A DNA stretch of 14,439 nt from DATAQC01 sp038238185 (GTDB lineage Bacteria; Actinomycetota; Acidimicrobiia; Acidimicrobiales; AC-14), in contig JBBRXY010000081.1 of NCBI GenBank assembly GCA_038238185.1, positions 1-14,439 on the forward strand. The letters run 5' to 3'. The translations under genes and the position numbers were made by a program. Positions within the stretch are counted from its first letter, which is position 1. Every line of letters starts with the position of its first letter. The notes beneath the pieces are model-generated. The model did no database searches and was not told where the DNA came from. It worked only from the letters and a program-made list of their open reading frames with translations. Positions 6,939 to 13,731 of this stretch are shown piece by piece.

Positions 6939-8507
6939 ATGGCCAACGAGGAGAACAAGCCACCACCGCTGGCGTCCCTGGTGATCCCGCAGGTCGGTGG
7001 GCTGAGGCAGACGGATGACCCCTGGGAGCCGTTCCATCTGCTTGACCCGGACGGTGTCGTCGTCCCGGCCGTCAGCGAGTACTTGAAGGACTTGCAGGCC
7101 GCTGGGCGGCGGGCGGCCACCCAGCGCTCCTATGGGATGGACTTGCTTCGCTGGTTCCGGTTCCTATGGGCGATCGGGGTGCCGTGGAACCAGGCGACCC
7201 GCATCGAGGCCCGAGACTTCTCCCGCTGGTTGCAGATCGCTGACAAGCCGGTCCGGCCCCACTGGCGGAGCCGGGATCGCGACGACCCGCCGAGCCCCCC
7301 GATAGCCGCTGCGGGCCCGGCGACGCCGAACGCGGTGACCGGCAAGCCGGCGCGCGGCCGGGCCTACGGCGCCGCAACCCGGGCGCATAGCGAGAGCGTG
7401 CTGCGCCACTTTTACGAGTTCCATCTCGAGGTCGGGACCGGCCCGATGGTGAACCCGTTCCCCCTGACCCGAGACCGGGCCAATGGGCGCCCAGGAGCTC
7501 ACCGCAACCCCATGGACCCGCCCGAGGATCACCGCTCCGGGCTGTTCCGACCGCGCCTTGTCCGCCGTGTCCCGCGCAACATCCCCGACGACAGGTTCAA
7601 CGAGCTGTTCGCCGGGCTGTCCTGCCATCGCGATCGAGCGCTGGTCGCGTTCTGGATCTCCACGGGGGTGCGGGCCGCCGAGCTACTGGGCGCCACGCGG
7701 GGCGCCAGGCTGTTCCTCGCAGGCCGGGCCCGGTCAGCTGGCGACCCAACTGGTGTCGAGGGGCTGAGCGAGGAGGAGGTGTCAGCGTTCTTGCTGGCGG
7801 AGGCGTCGCGTGGGCTTTCGTCGAAGTCGCTGCAGGGTCGGGTGGCTGAGCTGCGTTCGCTTCTTCGCTTCTTGTACCTGCAGGCACTGATCGCCACCCC
7901 GCTGGGAGAAGGGGTGCCTCCGGTGCCGGGTTGGAAGGACACGGCCGTGCCGCGGCGGCTGGCGGCAACTGAGGTCCAGGCCCTGCTGGATAGCTGCGAT
8001 CGGGCCACCGTGACCGGCAAGCGGGATCTCGCCGTCCTGCTGCTGCTCGCCCGGATGGGGCTGCGGGCCGCCGAGGTGGCTGGGCTCGAACTGGAGAGCT
8101 TCCACTGGCGGGTGGGTGAGTTGGTCGTACGCGGCAAGGGGGGACGCTGCGACCAGATGCCGCTTCCGGGTGAGGTGGGCGAGGCGGTCGCCGCCTACCT
8201 CGTTGAGGCTCGCCCCAGAGTCGAGAGCCGCACCGTGTTCCTGACCCTTGTCGCGCCGCCGCGACCGATGACGCACACCACAGTCGGCCAGATGGTGTGG
8301 CGACAGTGCCGAATAGCAGGCCTGGAGCCGGTGCGAGCCCACCGTCTCCGCCACGCCCTGGCCACCGAGCTGCTCTCACAGGGCGTCAGGCTCCCCGAGA
8401 TCGCCCAGATGCTGCGTCAGCGCGACCTGGCCACCACAGCGATCTACGCCAAGGTCGACTACCCGGCGCTGCGCGGGCTGGCACTTCCGTGGCTGGTGGT
8501 CCGATGA
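6939..8507 (+). CDS. Chimeric tyrosine recombinase: TnpA-like N-terminus joined to RitA C-terminus
   Basis: A 522-aa open frame. Residues 1-255 are the N-terminal and early catalytic part of a Tn554-TnpA-like integrase (WEPFHLLDPDGVVVPAVSEY, RRVPRNIPDDRFNELF, STGVRAAELLG with Arg I at R245). From residue 256 the sequence is RitA: the rest of a core-binding domain, then a full catalytic domain with a second Arg I box (ARMGLRAAEV, R376), RGKGG (K400), HRLRH (H468, R471) and AIYAKVD (Y503). Two Arg I boxes in one protein show the join. At the box III position, where His is usual, Q494 is found (MLRQRDL). The missing RitA N-terminus is in the minus-strand gene ending at 5535. The ATG at 6939 has no strong Shine-Dalgarno; an in-frame TGA lies 24 bases upstream. 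The stop overlaps RitB (ATGA). Confidence 0.86.
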   Translation: MANEENKPPPLASLVIPQVGGLRQTDDPWEPFHLLDPDGVVVPAVSEYLKDLQAAGRRAATQRSYGMDLLRWFRFLWAIGVPWNQATRIEARDFSRWLQIADKPVRPHWRSRDRDDPPSPPIAAAGPATPNAVTGKPARGRAYGAATRAHSESVLRHFYEFHLEVGTGPMVNPFPLTRDRANGRPGAHRNPMDPPEDHRSGLFRPRLVRRVPRNIPDDRFNELFAGLSCHRDRALVAFWISTGVRAAELLGATRGARLFLAGRARSAGDPTGVEGLSEEEVSAFLLAEASRGLSSKSLQGRVAELRSLLRFLYLQALIATPLGEGVPPVPGWKDTAVPRRLAATEVQALLDSCDRATVTGKRDLAVLLLLARMGLRAAEVAGLELESFHWRVGELVVRGKGGRCDQMPLPGEVGEAVAAYLVEARPRVESRTVFLTLVAPPRPMTHTTVGQMVWRQCRIAGLEPVRAHRLRHALATELLSQGVRLPEIAQMLRQRDLATTAIYAKVDYPALRGLALPWLVVR

Positions 8508-9427
8508 GCGCCCTGAAAGCAGCTCTCGACGACTATCTCGGGTTGCGCCGCGCCCTCGGGCACAAGCTCGATGAGCACGAACGCCAGCTCAACCGCTTTG
8601 TCGCCAGGCTCGACGATGCCGGCGCCAACTTCGTCGCCATGGCCGACGCCTTGGCCTTCGTGCTCGACCCCGATCTCGACCCTGCGAGCAGCAACCCCGC
8701 CAAGCGCCTGATGGCCGTTCGGGGCTTCACCCGCTACCTGTCAGCGATCGATCCCCGCACCGAGGTTCCGCCCGCCGGGCTGGTCTCCTACCGGCCCAGC
8801 CCCCGGACCCCGTGGCTGTTCTCGGACGGCGACGTGGCTGCGGTGGTGCGCGCCGCTCGGGCCTCGACGCCGTCCGCCTTCCGGGCCGAGACGCTGGCCA
8901 GCTTGATCGTGCTGCTCGCCGTCACCGGCATGCGGGTGGGCGAAGCCCTCCGGCTCGACTGCTGCGACCTCGACGGGGACCAGGCCGTCATCAAGGTTCG
9001 CGACACCAAGTTCGGCAAGGGCCGCGACGTGGTCGTGTCGGTATCCACCGTCGACGCGCTCACCGCCTACCGCTGCCGCCGTGACAGCAGGCGACCGGCT
9101 ACGGCACGGCTGTTCGTTTCTCTGGCCGGCACGCCCGTCATCTACAGCAACTTCTCCCTCACCTTCCGTCAAGCTGTGCTGGCCGCGGCCGTGGGAGCCG
9201 AGGCATCGACGCGACCGCGTGTACATGACCTCAGGCACTCTTTTGCTGTCCGGACGCTGCTCGGCTGGTATCGGGCTGGGCTCGACGTCGAGGCCTTGCT
9301 GCCCAGGCTGTCCACCTATCTCGGGCATCGAGAGCCGCGTTTCACCTACCGCTATCTCTCCGCCACCCCCGAGTTGCTCGGCCAGGCCGCCGCCCGCCTG
9401 GAGGCAACCCAGGCGGTCATCCGATGA
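8504..9427 (+). CDS. ritB: RitB tyrosine recombinase of the RIT element
   Basis: A 307-aa integrase, the middle gene of the trio. An N-terminal core-binding region (about 1-100) is followed by the catalytic domain: TGMRVGEALRLD (R144), KFGKGRD (K172), HDLRHSF (H241, R244), YLGHREPRFTYRYL (H275; nucleophile Y284, with Y282 close by). All catalytic positions are filled. The ATG at 8504 overlaps the TGA of the preceding gene; the frame stays open upstream to 8297, but that extension lies over the RitA catalytic domain. RIT recombinases are thought to act together on the element ends. With RitA disrupted by inversion, RitB and RitC are present, but their transcription and coupling now depend on the chimeric first gene. 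Confidence 0.88.
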   Translation: MSALKAALDDYLGLRRALGHKLDEHERQLNRFVARLDDAGANFVAMADALAFVLDPDLDPASSNPAKRLMAVRGFTRYLSAIDPRTEVPPAGLVSYRPSPRTPWLFSDGDVAAVVRAARASTPSAFRAETLASLIVLLAVTGMRVGEALRLDCCDLDGDQAVIKVRDTKFGKGRDVVVSVSTVDALTAYRCRRDSRRPATARLFVSLAGTPVIYSNFSLTFRQAVLAAAVGAEASTRPRVHDLRHSFAVRTLLGWYRAGLDVEALLPRLSTYLGHREPRFTYRYLSATPELLGQAAARLEATQAVIR

Positions 9428-10413
9428 CCGCGGTCGCCCCCACCCTCGAGTCGTGGTTCATCGACAGGCTGGGCCGTCAACGCCAAGCCAGTCCCCGCAC
9501 CATTGCCTCCTACAGGGACACGCTCCGGCTGCTGGTCTGCTTCATGCAGACCAAAACCGGGAAGGCACCCTCGATCCTCGACTGGGATGACCTCGACGAG
9601 AAGGCGATCTCCGGGTTCCTCGACCACCTCGAGAGCGAACGGGGCAACAGCGCCAGAACCCGCAACCTTCGCCTCACCGCCATCCGGTCCCTGTTCAGCT
9701 ACGCCGCCCTACGCCACCCCGAGCACGCCGGCGTGATCCAACGGGTGCTGGCCATACCGACCAAGCGCTTCGACAAGGCCACCGTGAGCTTCCTCAACGC
9801 TGACGAAGCCGCCGCGCTCACGGGCGCCCCCGACCTACAACGCTGGGAGGGCAGACGAGACCGAGCCCTGCTGGTGCTCGCCCTCCAAGCTGGCCTGCGA
9901 GTCTCAGAGTTGATCGGCCTCGACTGCGCCGACGTCGTCCTCGGCACCGGCGGACACGTTCAATGCGAGGGCAAGGGCCGCAGGCGGCGGGCCGTCCCCC
10001 TCACCAGCTCCGCGCAGCACGTACTGCGCGTCTGGATGGCCGAACGAGCCGGCCGTGCCGGCGACCCACTCTTTCCGACAAGGACCGGTCGCCGCCTCAG
10101 CCCTGACGCCATAGAACGCCGGGTGGCCATCCACGCAGCCGCCGCGGCGAAGCAGTGCCCGTCACTACTGGACAAGAACCTGCACCCTCACGTCCTGCGC
10201 CACAGCTGCGCCATGTCCTTGCTACAAGCCAGGGTTGACGTCGCCGTCATCGCACTCTGGCTCGGCCACGCCGACATGCGCTCAACGGACGCATACATCC
10301 ACGCCGATCTCACCATCAAGGAGCGGGCCCTCGCGCTGACAACCCCGTCGTCCATCAAGCCCGGCCGCTACAAGGCACCCGACTCGCTCCTGGTCTTCCT
10401 GGAAGGCCTGTAA
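9424..10413 (+). CDS. ritC: RitC tyrosine recombinase of the RIT element
   Basis: A 329-aa protein close in layout to XerC/XerD-type recombinases. A SAM-like core-binding domain (about 5-110; ASPRTIASYRDTLRLL) precedes the catalytic domain: LQAGLRVSELIGLD (R159), CEGKGRRRR (K184), HPHVLRHSCA (H256, R259), WLGHADMRSTDAYIH (H282, Y291). All six catalytic positions appear intact. The start overlaps the RitB stop (ATGA). The TAA at 10411-10413 directly abuts the inner terminal repeat CTATGCCGAC at 10414, so the gene ends where the DNA site begins. No terminator is visible after it. Confidence 0.9.
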   Translation: MTAVAPTLESWFIDRLGRQRQASPRTIASYRDTLRLLVCFMQTKTGKAPSILDWDDLDEKAISGFLDHLESERGNSARTRNLRLTAIRSLFSYAALRHPEHAGVIQRVLAIPTKRFDKATVSFLNADEAAALTGAPDLQRWEGRRDRALLVLALQAGLRVSELIGLDCADVVLGTGGHVQCEGKGRRRRAVPLTSSAQHVLRVWMAERAGRAGDPLFPTRTGRRLSPDAIERRVAIHAAAAAKQCPSLLDKNLHPHVLRHSCAMSLLQARVDVAVIALWLGHADMRSTDAYIHADLTIKERALALTTPSSIKPGRYKAPDSLLVFLEGL

Positions 10414-10524
10414 CTATGCCGACCACCATCCGTCCGCCACCGGCTTCACAGCCCGCCCCTGCAAGGCCTCCTCGCCAGCATCACCTCCACTGTCGGCATA
10501 GTCGCATCGTCGGCATAGGTCGAC
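10414..10524. repeat. RIT terminal repeat cluster, right end, with GTCGAC crossover
   Basis: CTATGCCGAC at 10414-10423, 68 bp of filler, GTCGGCATAG at 10492-10501, TCGCATC, GTCGGCATAG at 10509-10518, then GTCGAC at 10519-10524. The filler has no obvious similarity to that at 6514-6582, while motif order and spacing match. GTCGAC is read on the minus strand as Val-Asp of the ATPase Walker B motif. Confidence 0.88.
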
Positions 10525-10812
10525 GATGAGCACCACGCGCTTGCCCCGCTCTGCTTCCTCCGCAGCCAGGGCATCGGCGGCCTGGGGGATCAAGGCGGCC
10601 TTGTGGAACCGGGGCACGCCTCCCAGGCCCGAGACGATGGCGTAGTAGAGGCCACGGGCGCCCACGGAGGGGTTGCCGAAGTACAGGGTGGTGAAGCGGC
10701 TGGTGTCGAGCACGGCGACAGCGGCGCGGACCGCCACGGTCTTGCCCGCTCCCACTTCGCCGGTGATGACGCCGAGGGCCCGCTCCTCCACGCACCAGGC
10801 GATGCGGGCCAC
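10519..10812 (-). pseudogene. AAA ATPase (ExeA/TniB-like), N-terminal half, fused to transposase remnant
   Basis: ARIAWCVEERALGVITGEVGAGKTVAVRAA contains a clear Walker A (GEVGAGKT), followed by YFGNPSVGARGLYYAIVSGLG and PRFHKAALIPQAADAL, then RVVLIVD, where the family sequence stops exactly at GTCGAC (10524-10519). Beyond it the frame runs into the RIT repeats. The beginning of the ATPase (about 25 residues by family experience) was lost in the deletion that joined it in frame to the transposase. The Walker B continuation (EAHLL) is at 6642 onward. Confidence 0.85.
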
Positions 10813-11379
10813 CCAGCGATAGCCGACCAGGGCCCGGCTGTGGTCGTCGATGAAGGCGAACAGGTAAGTCTTGCGCCCGCCGACGGCAGGGCCGTGGAGG
10901 GGGTCGCCGGTCCACAAATCGTTGGAGGCGTCTGCCTCGAATCGCCCGAAGGCCCGGGGAGGGGCGCCGTCGACTCGGGTGTTGAGACCCAGGCGCACGA
11001 ACAGGCGCTGCAGGGTCCGCTCCGACGGTGCCCATCCCTCGGCAGTGCGGATGATCTGGCCCACCTGGGCGGCGGTGCGCCGGGGAACCTCGCGCTTGAG
11101 GGCCTCGGCCAGAGCCAACATGGCCGCCGGGGTGGCCGGCTCGCAGTTGCGCAGCGGAGCGGGTGCAAGCGCCTCGAAGCCGCCGCAGCGATAGGTGCGG
11201 ATCCAGCGGTCGACGGTGTTGCCGGCCACCCGGATGCGCTGGCCGCCGGGCCCGGCGTGGTCGCGCCCGGCCAGTTAGCGCACGAGATATCCCCGCTCCC
11301 GCTTGGTCAACGACGAGTCGGCGGCCTCGCGGATGAGGGAGTAGCGGAAGAGGGCGATCTCTCTCTGGCGGTCGTTCAT
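10813..11379 (-). pseudogene. rve-domain (IS481/IS3-like integrase core) transposase, broken
   Basis: Begins MNDRQREIALFRYSLI at 11379 with a helix-turn-helix region, but a TAA at 11277-11275 ends it after 34 codons; reading resumes in the same frame (LAGRDHAGPGG, WIRTYRCGGFEAL, SERTLQRLFVRLGL). The first catalytic Asp is in LWTGDPLHGP, the second in FAFIDDHSRALVGYRW. Immediately after GYRW the sequence changes to the ATPase, so the second half of the catalytic domain including the Glu is deleted. A GTG at 11229 could start a truncated product, but it would be inactive. It sits between the DUF6431 gene and the ATPase, the normal order of this IS type. Confidence 0.8.
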
Positions 11380-11425
11380 GGCGCCTCCAAGGTGGCGGTG
11401 TCGGTCGGCGCCTGACCCTGGTCGC

Positions 11426-12024
11426 TCAGCCCGGCGCTGCCCAGGGGCAGCTGGTGTTGGCCAACAGCGCTCCGCCGCTCAGCACCGAGGCCACCGACCA
11501 CGGCGGGCGGGTCCCGAGGCGGCGCACCGCCGCCCGGGCCGCGGTTCCCACCGCCTCCACGGCATCGGCGAAGGCCGATCCGGCCGGGTTGATCGTCCCC
11601 AGCTCGGGGTCGAAGGCATGGGCCCAGCGGGTGAAGTGGGCCCGGATGCGTTCGGCCATGGCCCCGAAGCGCCGCAACCAGCCCCGCACCGTGGTGCCGG
11701 CAGGTCGAGCACGGCAGCGATAGCACGGTGACCCGAACCCCCAGCTTTGGCCACCTGGGCGGCACCGATCACGTCGATGGCGTCGCGGCGGCGGCCGAGG
11801 CTGTCGTCGGGCAACAACACGTGGGTGGCTCCGCAACCAGCGCAGATGGCCCGCCGGGGCCGGCGCCACTCAACACCGCCGCGACGACGCAGCTCCCGGT
11901 TCTTGGTGTGGCCCCACGGGCGCAGCCGGGACCGGCATTTCGGGCAGGCCAAGCGGCCGGCGGTGAGGTCGGTCTCGACCACGGTCGTTTCTGTCCCTAC
12001 GATGAGCACGATGCCTCCGGGCAT
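11426..12024 (-). pseudogene. DUF6431-type protein (zinc-ribbon and helix-turn-helix) of an IS, frameshifted
   Basis: From the ATG at 12024 the frame reads MPGGIVLIVGTETTVVE, then CPKCRSRLRPWGH and CAGCGATHVLLPDDSL, two CxxC pairs of a zinc ribbon, and a helix-turn-helix (VAKAGGSGHRAIAAVLDLPA). Near 11697 one base is missing: the sequence that should encode PATTVRGWLRRFG continues in another frame as TTVRGWLRRFGAMAERIR and ends at 11426 (LANTSCPWAAPG). Such genes are the first of the DUF6431/rve/ATPase insertion sequences; the role is presumably DNA recognition or regulation. The family label comes from recognition of the motif and is moderately certain. Confidence 0.7.
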
Positions 12025-12031
12025 CGTCAGG

Positions 12032-12077
12032 AAGGGCCCTCCTGTTCTCCGCCAAGAGAAATGGCAGGAGGGCCCTT
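12032..12077. repeat. Perfect 13-bp inverted repeat with 20-nt loop
   Basis: AAGGGCCCTCCTG (12032-12044) is mirrored exactly by CAGGAGGGCCCTT (12065-12077); the loop can pair further (TTCTC with GAGAA). It lies between the end of the IS21 remnant and the start of the DUF6431 gene, both on the minus strand. No T-run follows on either strand, so it is not a classical intrinsic terminator. It may block read-through into the IS genes or mark an element end. Confidence 0.75.
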
Positions 12078-12095
12078 GCGCGAGCCAGGTCTTGC

Positions 12096-12576
12096 TCACG
12101 CTGACGCCTCCGCACGACGGTCGCCAAGAGCACCGAGGGAAACGATGGGGCGACGACCCGCTCGGCGACCTTGCGGGCCCCGATGGCCACCACCCTCGGC
12201 GTCGACGGACCCGACCGCCAGAGCGGCCCGGATGCCCCGCCAGCAGGGAGTCCTTCGGCACGCTGCAGGAGGAGGACCTCGATCAGGGCTCGGTGCCGCC
12301 GGCGTCGCCGAGCTTGCGCCGGCCCGCAGTCCACAGCTCGTCGTGGGTGGGGCTGAAGGCCGCCGCCGGCCGGGCCCGGGCCAGGGCGGTGGCACCGGGA
12401 AAGGCACCGGGCTTGATGCGGAACACCTCGCGGTAGTGGTCGAGCACCAGGACCTCGCTGCCCTTGGCCAACGCCCGGGCGTGATCGGGGTTGGGGAACA
12501 GCGTGTACCAGTCCGAGCCTGGCGGTTCGCGGTGAAGATCGCCGGTCGGGAGCCTCGCTCGATGATGAACTAACAT
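12096..12576 (-). pseudogene. IS21-family transposase IstA, decayed C-terminal fragment
   Basis: The first frame reads DWYTLFPNPDHARALAKG, then VLVLDHYREVFRIKPGAFPGATAL and HDELWTAGRRKLGDAGGT, typical of the IstA C-terminus. It then shifts frame near 12290 (RALIEVLLLQR), again near 12262 (LPKDSLLAG), and at least once or twice more (GIRAALAVGSVDAE, VVAIGARKVAERVV) before ending at 12096. Upstream of about 12573 the sequence is unrelated, so the catalytic part is gone. No IstB gene follows. This is among the most decayed pieces of the window. Confidence 0.75.
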
Positions 12577-13028
12577 ATGGATCGTTGGCTAGGGCCAGGG
12601 TGAAGTCGCGGAGTTGAGAACCGTTCGGTGAACGACGGCAGGCAGAAGTAGCAGAACCGTGGGTAGCTGCTCAGGGTGACCAGGGCGTTGGACCGATCCC
12701 ATGTCCCGGGGGTGGTGTAGATAACGAACGCCAGCATGCTCGCGGACACGGCGCCACCGATCTTGGTGACGCGCTACGTTCGAACCGTGCAGAGAGCGCC
12801 ACGAGGCCGCTGTACGCCCAGCTCTGACGCGCGCAGACTTCCGATGCCGTACCAGCGAGCTGCCGGACCTGGTTCGTCTTGGCGAGCCGTGCCATGTCTA
12901 TTGAGGTCGTCGGCCCCAGTCAGGGCGCCGTCGGCAGGCTTGCGATGCGATGTAATGGGCCGACCGGAAGAGGTCTTTGCTCAATGGTTCTAGGGCATTC
13001 AGCCGGTCGCGAACGAATCGGAGGGGCT
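12577..13028. other. Gene-free stretch of lower GC
   Basis: No protein-like frame, repeat or RNA gene was recognised. Short open frames on both strands have no Shine-Dalgarno and no family-like sequence. It separates the IS21 remnant from the membrane protein gene and presumably contains the promoter of the latter. Confidence 0.5.
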
Positions 13029-13667
13029 GTGCGCGGTGGTAAAGGTCTGAAGAGGCTTTCAGGTAGCGAAAGTTCTGGGGAATATCGGTTTGGCCCTAGC
13101 GAGTTAGCCTATGGCAAGCTGACACGGCTGACATTGTCTATTGTGGGGTTCAATCGGCGATTGGCCAGCCGCCTCTTTCGCGGCAAATATGAACTCGGAC
13201 CTATGTTGCAAGCGACAGGGATTCTCGCAGCCGTTCCGCTTTTACTATATTTTCGGGGCATTGATCGAGAATCTGCGTCCCAGTGGTTTGAACGCATGCT
13301 GGATACGATGTGGTTCAAGGGCGAAGAGCTACAGGGGATGATCGAGGCATACAAAAGTGACTGGCCCAGCTATTTCTCGCCATTGTACCTCGCCGAGCAT
13401 TGGCACTGGACAGGTCCTGCTGCGGGCATAATGGGCTTACTCGGGCTAGCAATTGCGTTGGTGTCCTTGGTCCGTCGCGGTGTCCTAGTGAGCAATGTGG
13501 AAGCCGTCTTTATGGGCCTAATAGCTACTTGCGCTATCGCCGCCGTCGTACCGCTAATGCTGTGGCTTGTGATTTGGGTAGCTCCGTTTGTGATCGCTCT
13601 TGTCTTAGTTGTCGTCGCCTTGATAATGATTCCCCTGCTGCTTCTGTTTGTGTACATCAGCGAATAA
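13029..13667 (+). CDS. Hypothetical multi-pass membrane protein
   Basis: A 212-aa protein of unknown family. The hydrophilic N-terminus (about 1-55) is rich in Lys/Arg and Ser. Hydrophobic segments lie near residues 57-75 (LGPMLQATGILAAVPLLLYF), 129-148, 157-178 and 176-210, the last a long run of Leu/Val/Ile/Ala before the final YISE. A loop of about 50 residues (80-128) between the first two segments is rich in Trp and acidic residues. The start chosen is the GTG at 13029, four bases after GGAGG (13020-13024); in-frame ATGs at 12984 and 12879 would add residues that do not look coding. Codon use is clearly less GC-rich than that of all neighbours, which suggests separate acquisition. Function is not inferable. 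Confidence 0.6.
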   Translation: MRGGKGLKRLSGSESSGEYRFGPSELAYGKLTRLTLSIVGFNRRLASRLFRGKYELGPMLQATGILAAVPLLLYFRGIDRESASQWFERMLDTMWFKGEELQGMIEAYKSDWPSYFSPLYLAEHWHWTGPAAGIMGLLGLAIALVSLVRRGVLVSNVEAVFMGLIATCAIAAVVPLMLWLVIWVAPFVIALVLVVVALIMIPLLLLFVYISE

Positions 13668-13731
13668 GAGGGACCGTCCTTCCTTCCTTAGGGTCCACCG
13701 AATGTTAGTGCGCGCGATGTAGTCTGGCCTG
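13668..13731. other. Short intergenic stretch that should contain the left end of the ISAzo13 remnant
   Basis: 64 bp between the membrane protein stop and the transposase start. The lower-GC character ends here. No partner repeat is available inside the window to define the IS terminus. Confidence 0.4.

Larger units (their letters stand above)
6051..7703. other. Inverted segment (about 1.65 kb) with breakpoints inside two recombinase genes
   Basis: Breakpoints are inferred at 6050/6051 and 7703/7704. Joining 6051 to 7704 gives CAT|GCC and a continuous RitA; joining 7703 to 6050 gives GGC|GCG and a continuous TnpA-like frame. Both joins keep the frame. The only shared bases at the joints are GC, so the exact point is uncertain by about 2 bp. 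Flipping this block also places both halves of the AAA ATPase on the minus strand and makes the two terminal-repeat clusters (6504-6641 and 10414-10524) inverted relative to each other, as the ends of one element should be. Confidence 0.83.
7704..10518 (+). mobile_element. RIT element, main part (RitA 3' portion, RitB, RitC, right end)
   Basis: Three tyrosine recombinase frames in tandem, overlapping by ATGA at 8504-8507 and 9424-9427, are the defining layout of RIT elements. The right end is set by the terminal 10-mer at 10509-10518 next to GTCGAC, beyond which the interrupted ATPase gene resumes. Confidence 0.85.
10519..12024 (-). mobile_element. Remnant of a three-gene insertion sequence (DUF6431 protein, rve transposase, AAA ATPase)
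   Basis: Gene order on the minus strand is DUF6431-like gene, rve-domain transposase, ExeA-like ATPase. All three are damaged: a frameshift in the first, an early stop and internal deletion in the second, deletion and RIT insertion in the third. The remaining ATPase part is at 6636-6872. The outer ends of the element were not identified. Confidence 0.7.

Noticed and set aside
6504..10524. The two terminal-repeat clusters as direct repeats of an excisable unit
   Set aside because: They are in the same orientation only because of the inversion; once it is undone they are inverted, as expected for the ends of one element.
10603..11415. 270-codon plus-strand open frame
   Set aside because: Antisense to the transposase/ATPase remnants; Gly/Ala-rich without family features.
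12032..12077. Intrinsic transcription terminator
   Set aside because: The stem is strong, but neither strand has a T-run after it.
11728..12573. 281-codon plus-strand open frame
   Set aside because: Antisense to the IS21 and DUF6431-type remnants; an artefact of high GC.
12671..12993. Small open frames on both strands in the gene-free stretch
   Set aside because: No Shine-Dalgarno, no conserved-looking sequence, and mutual overlap.
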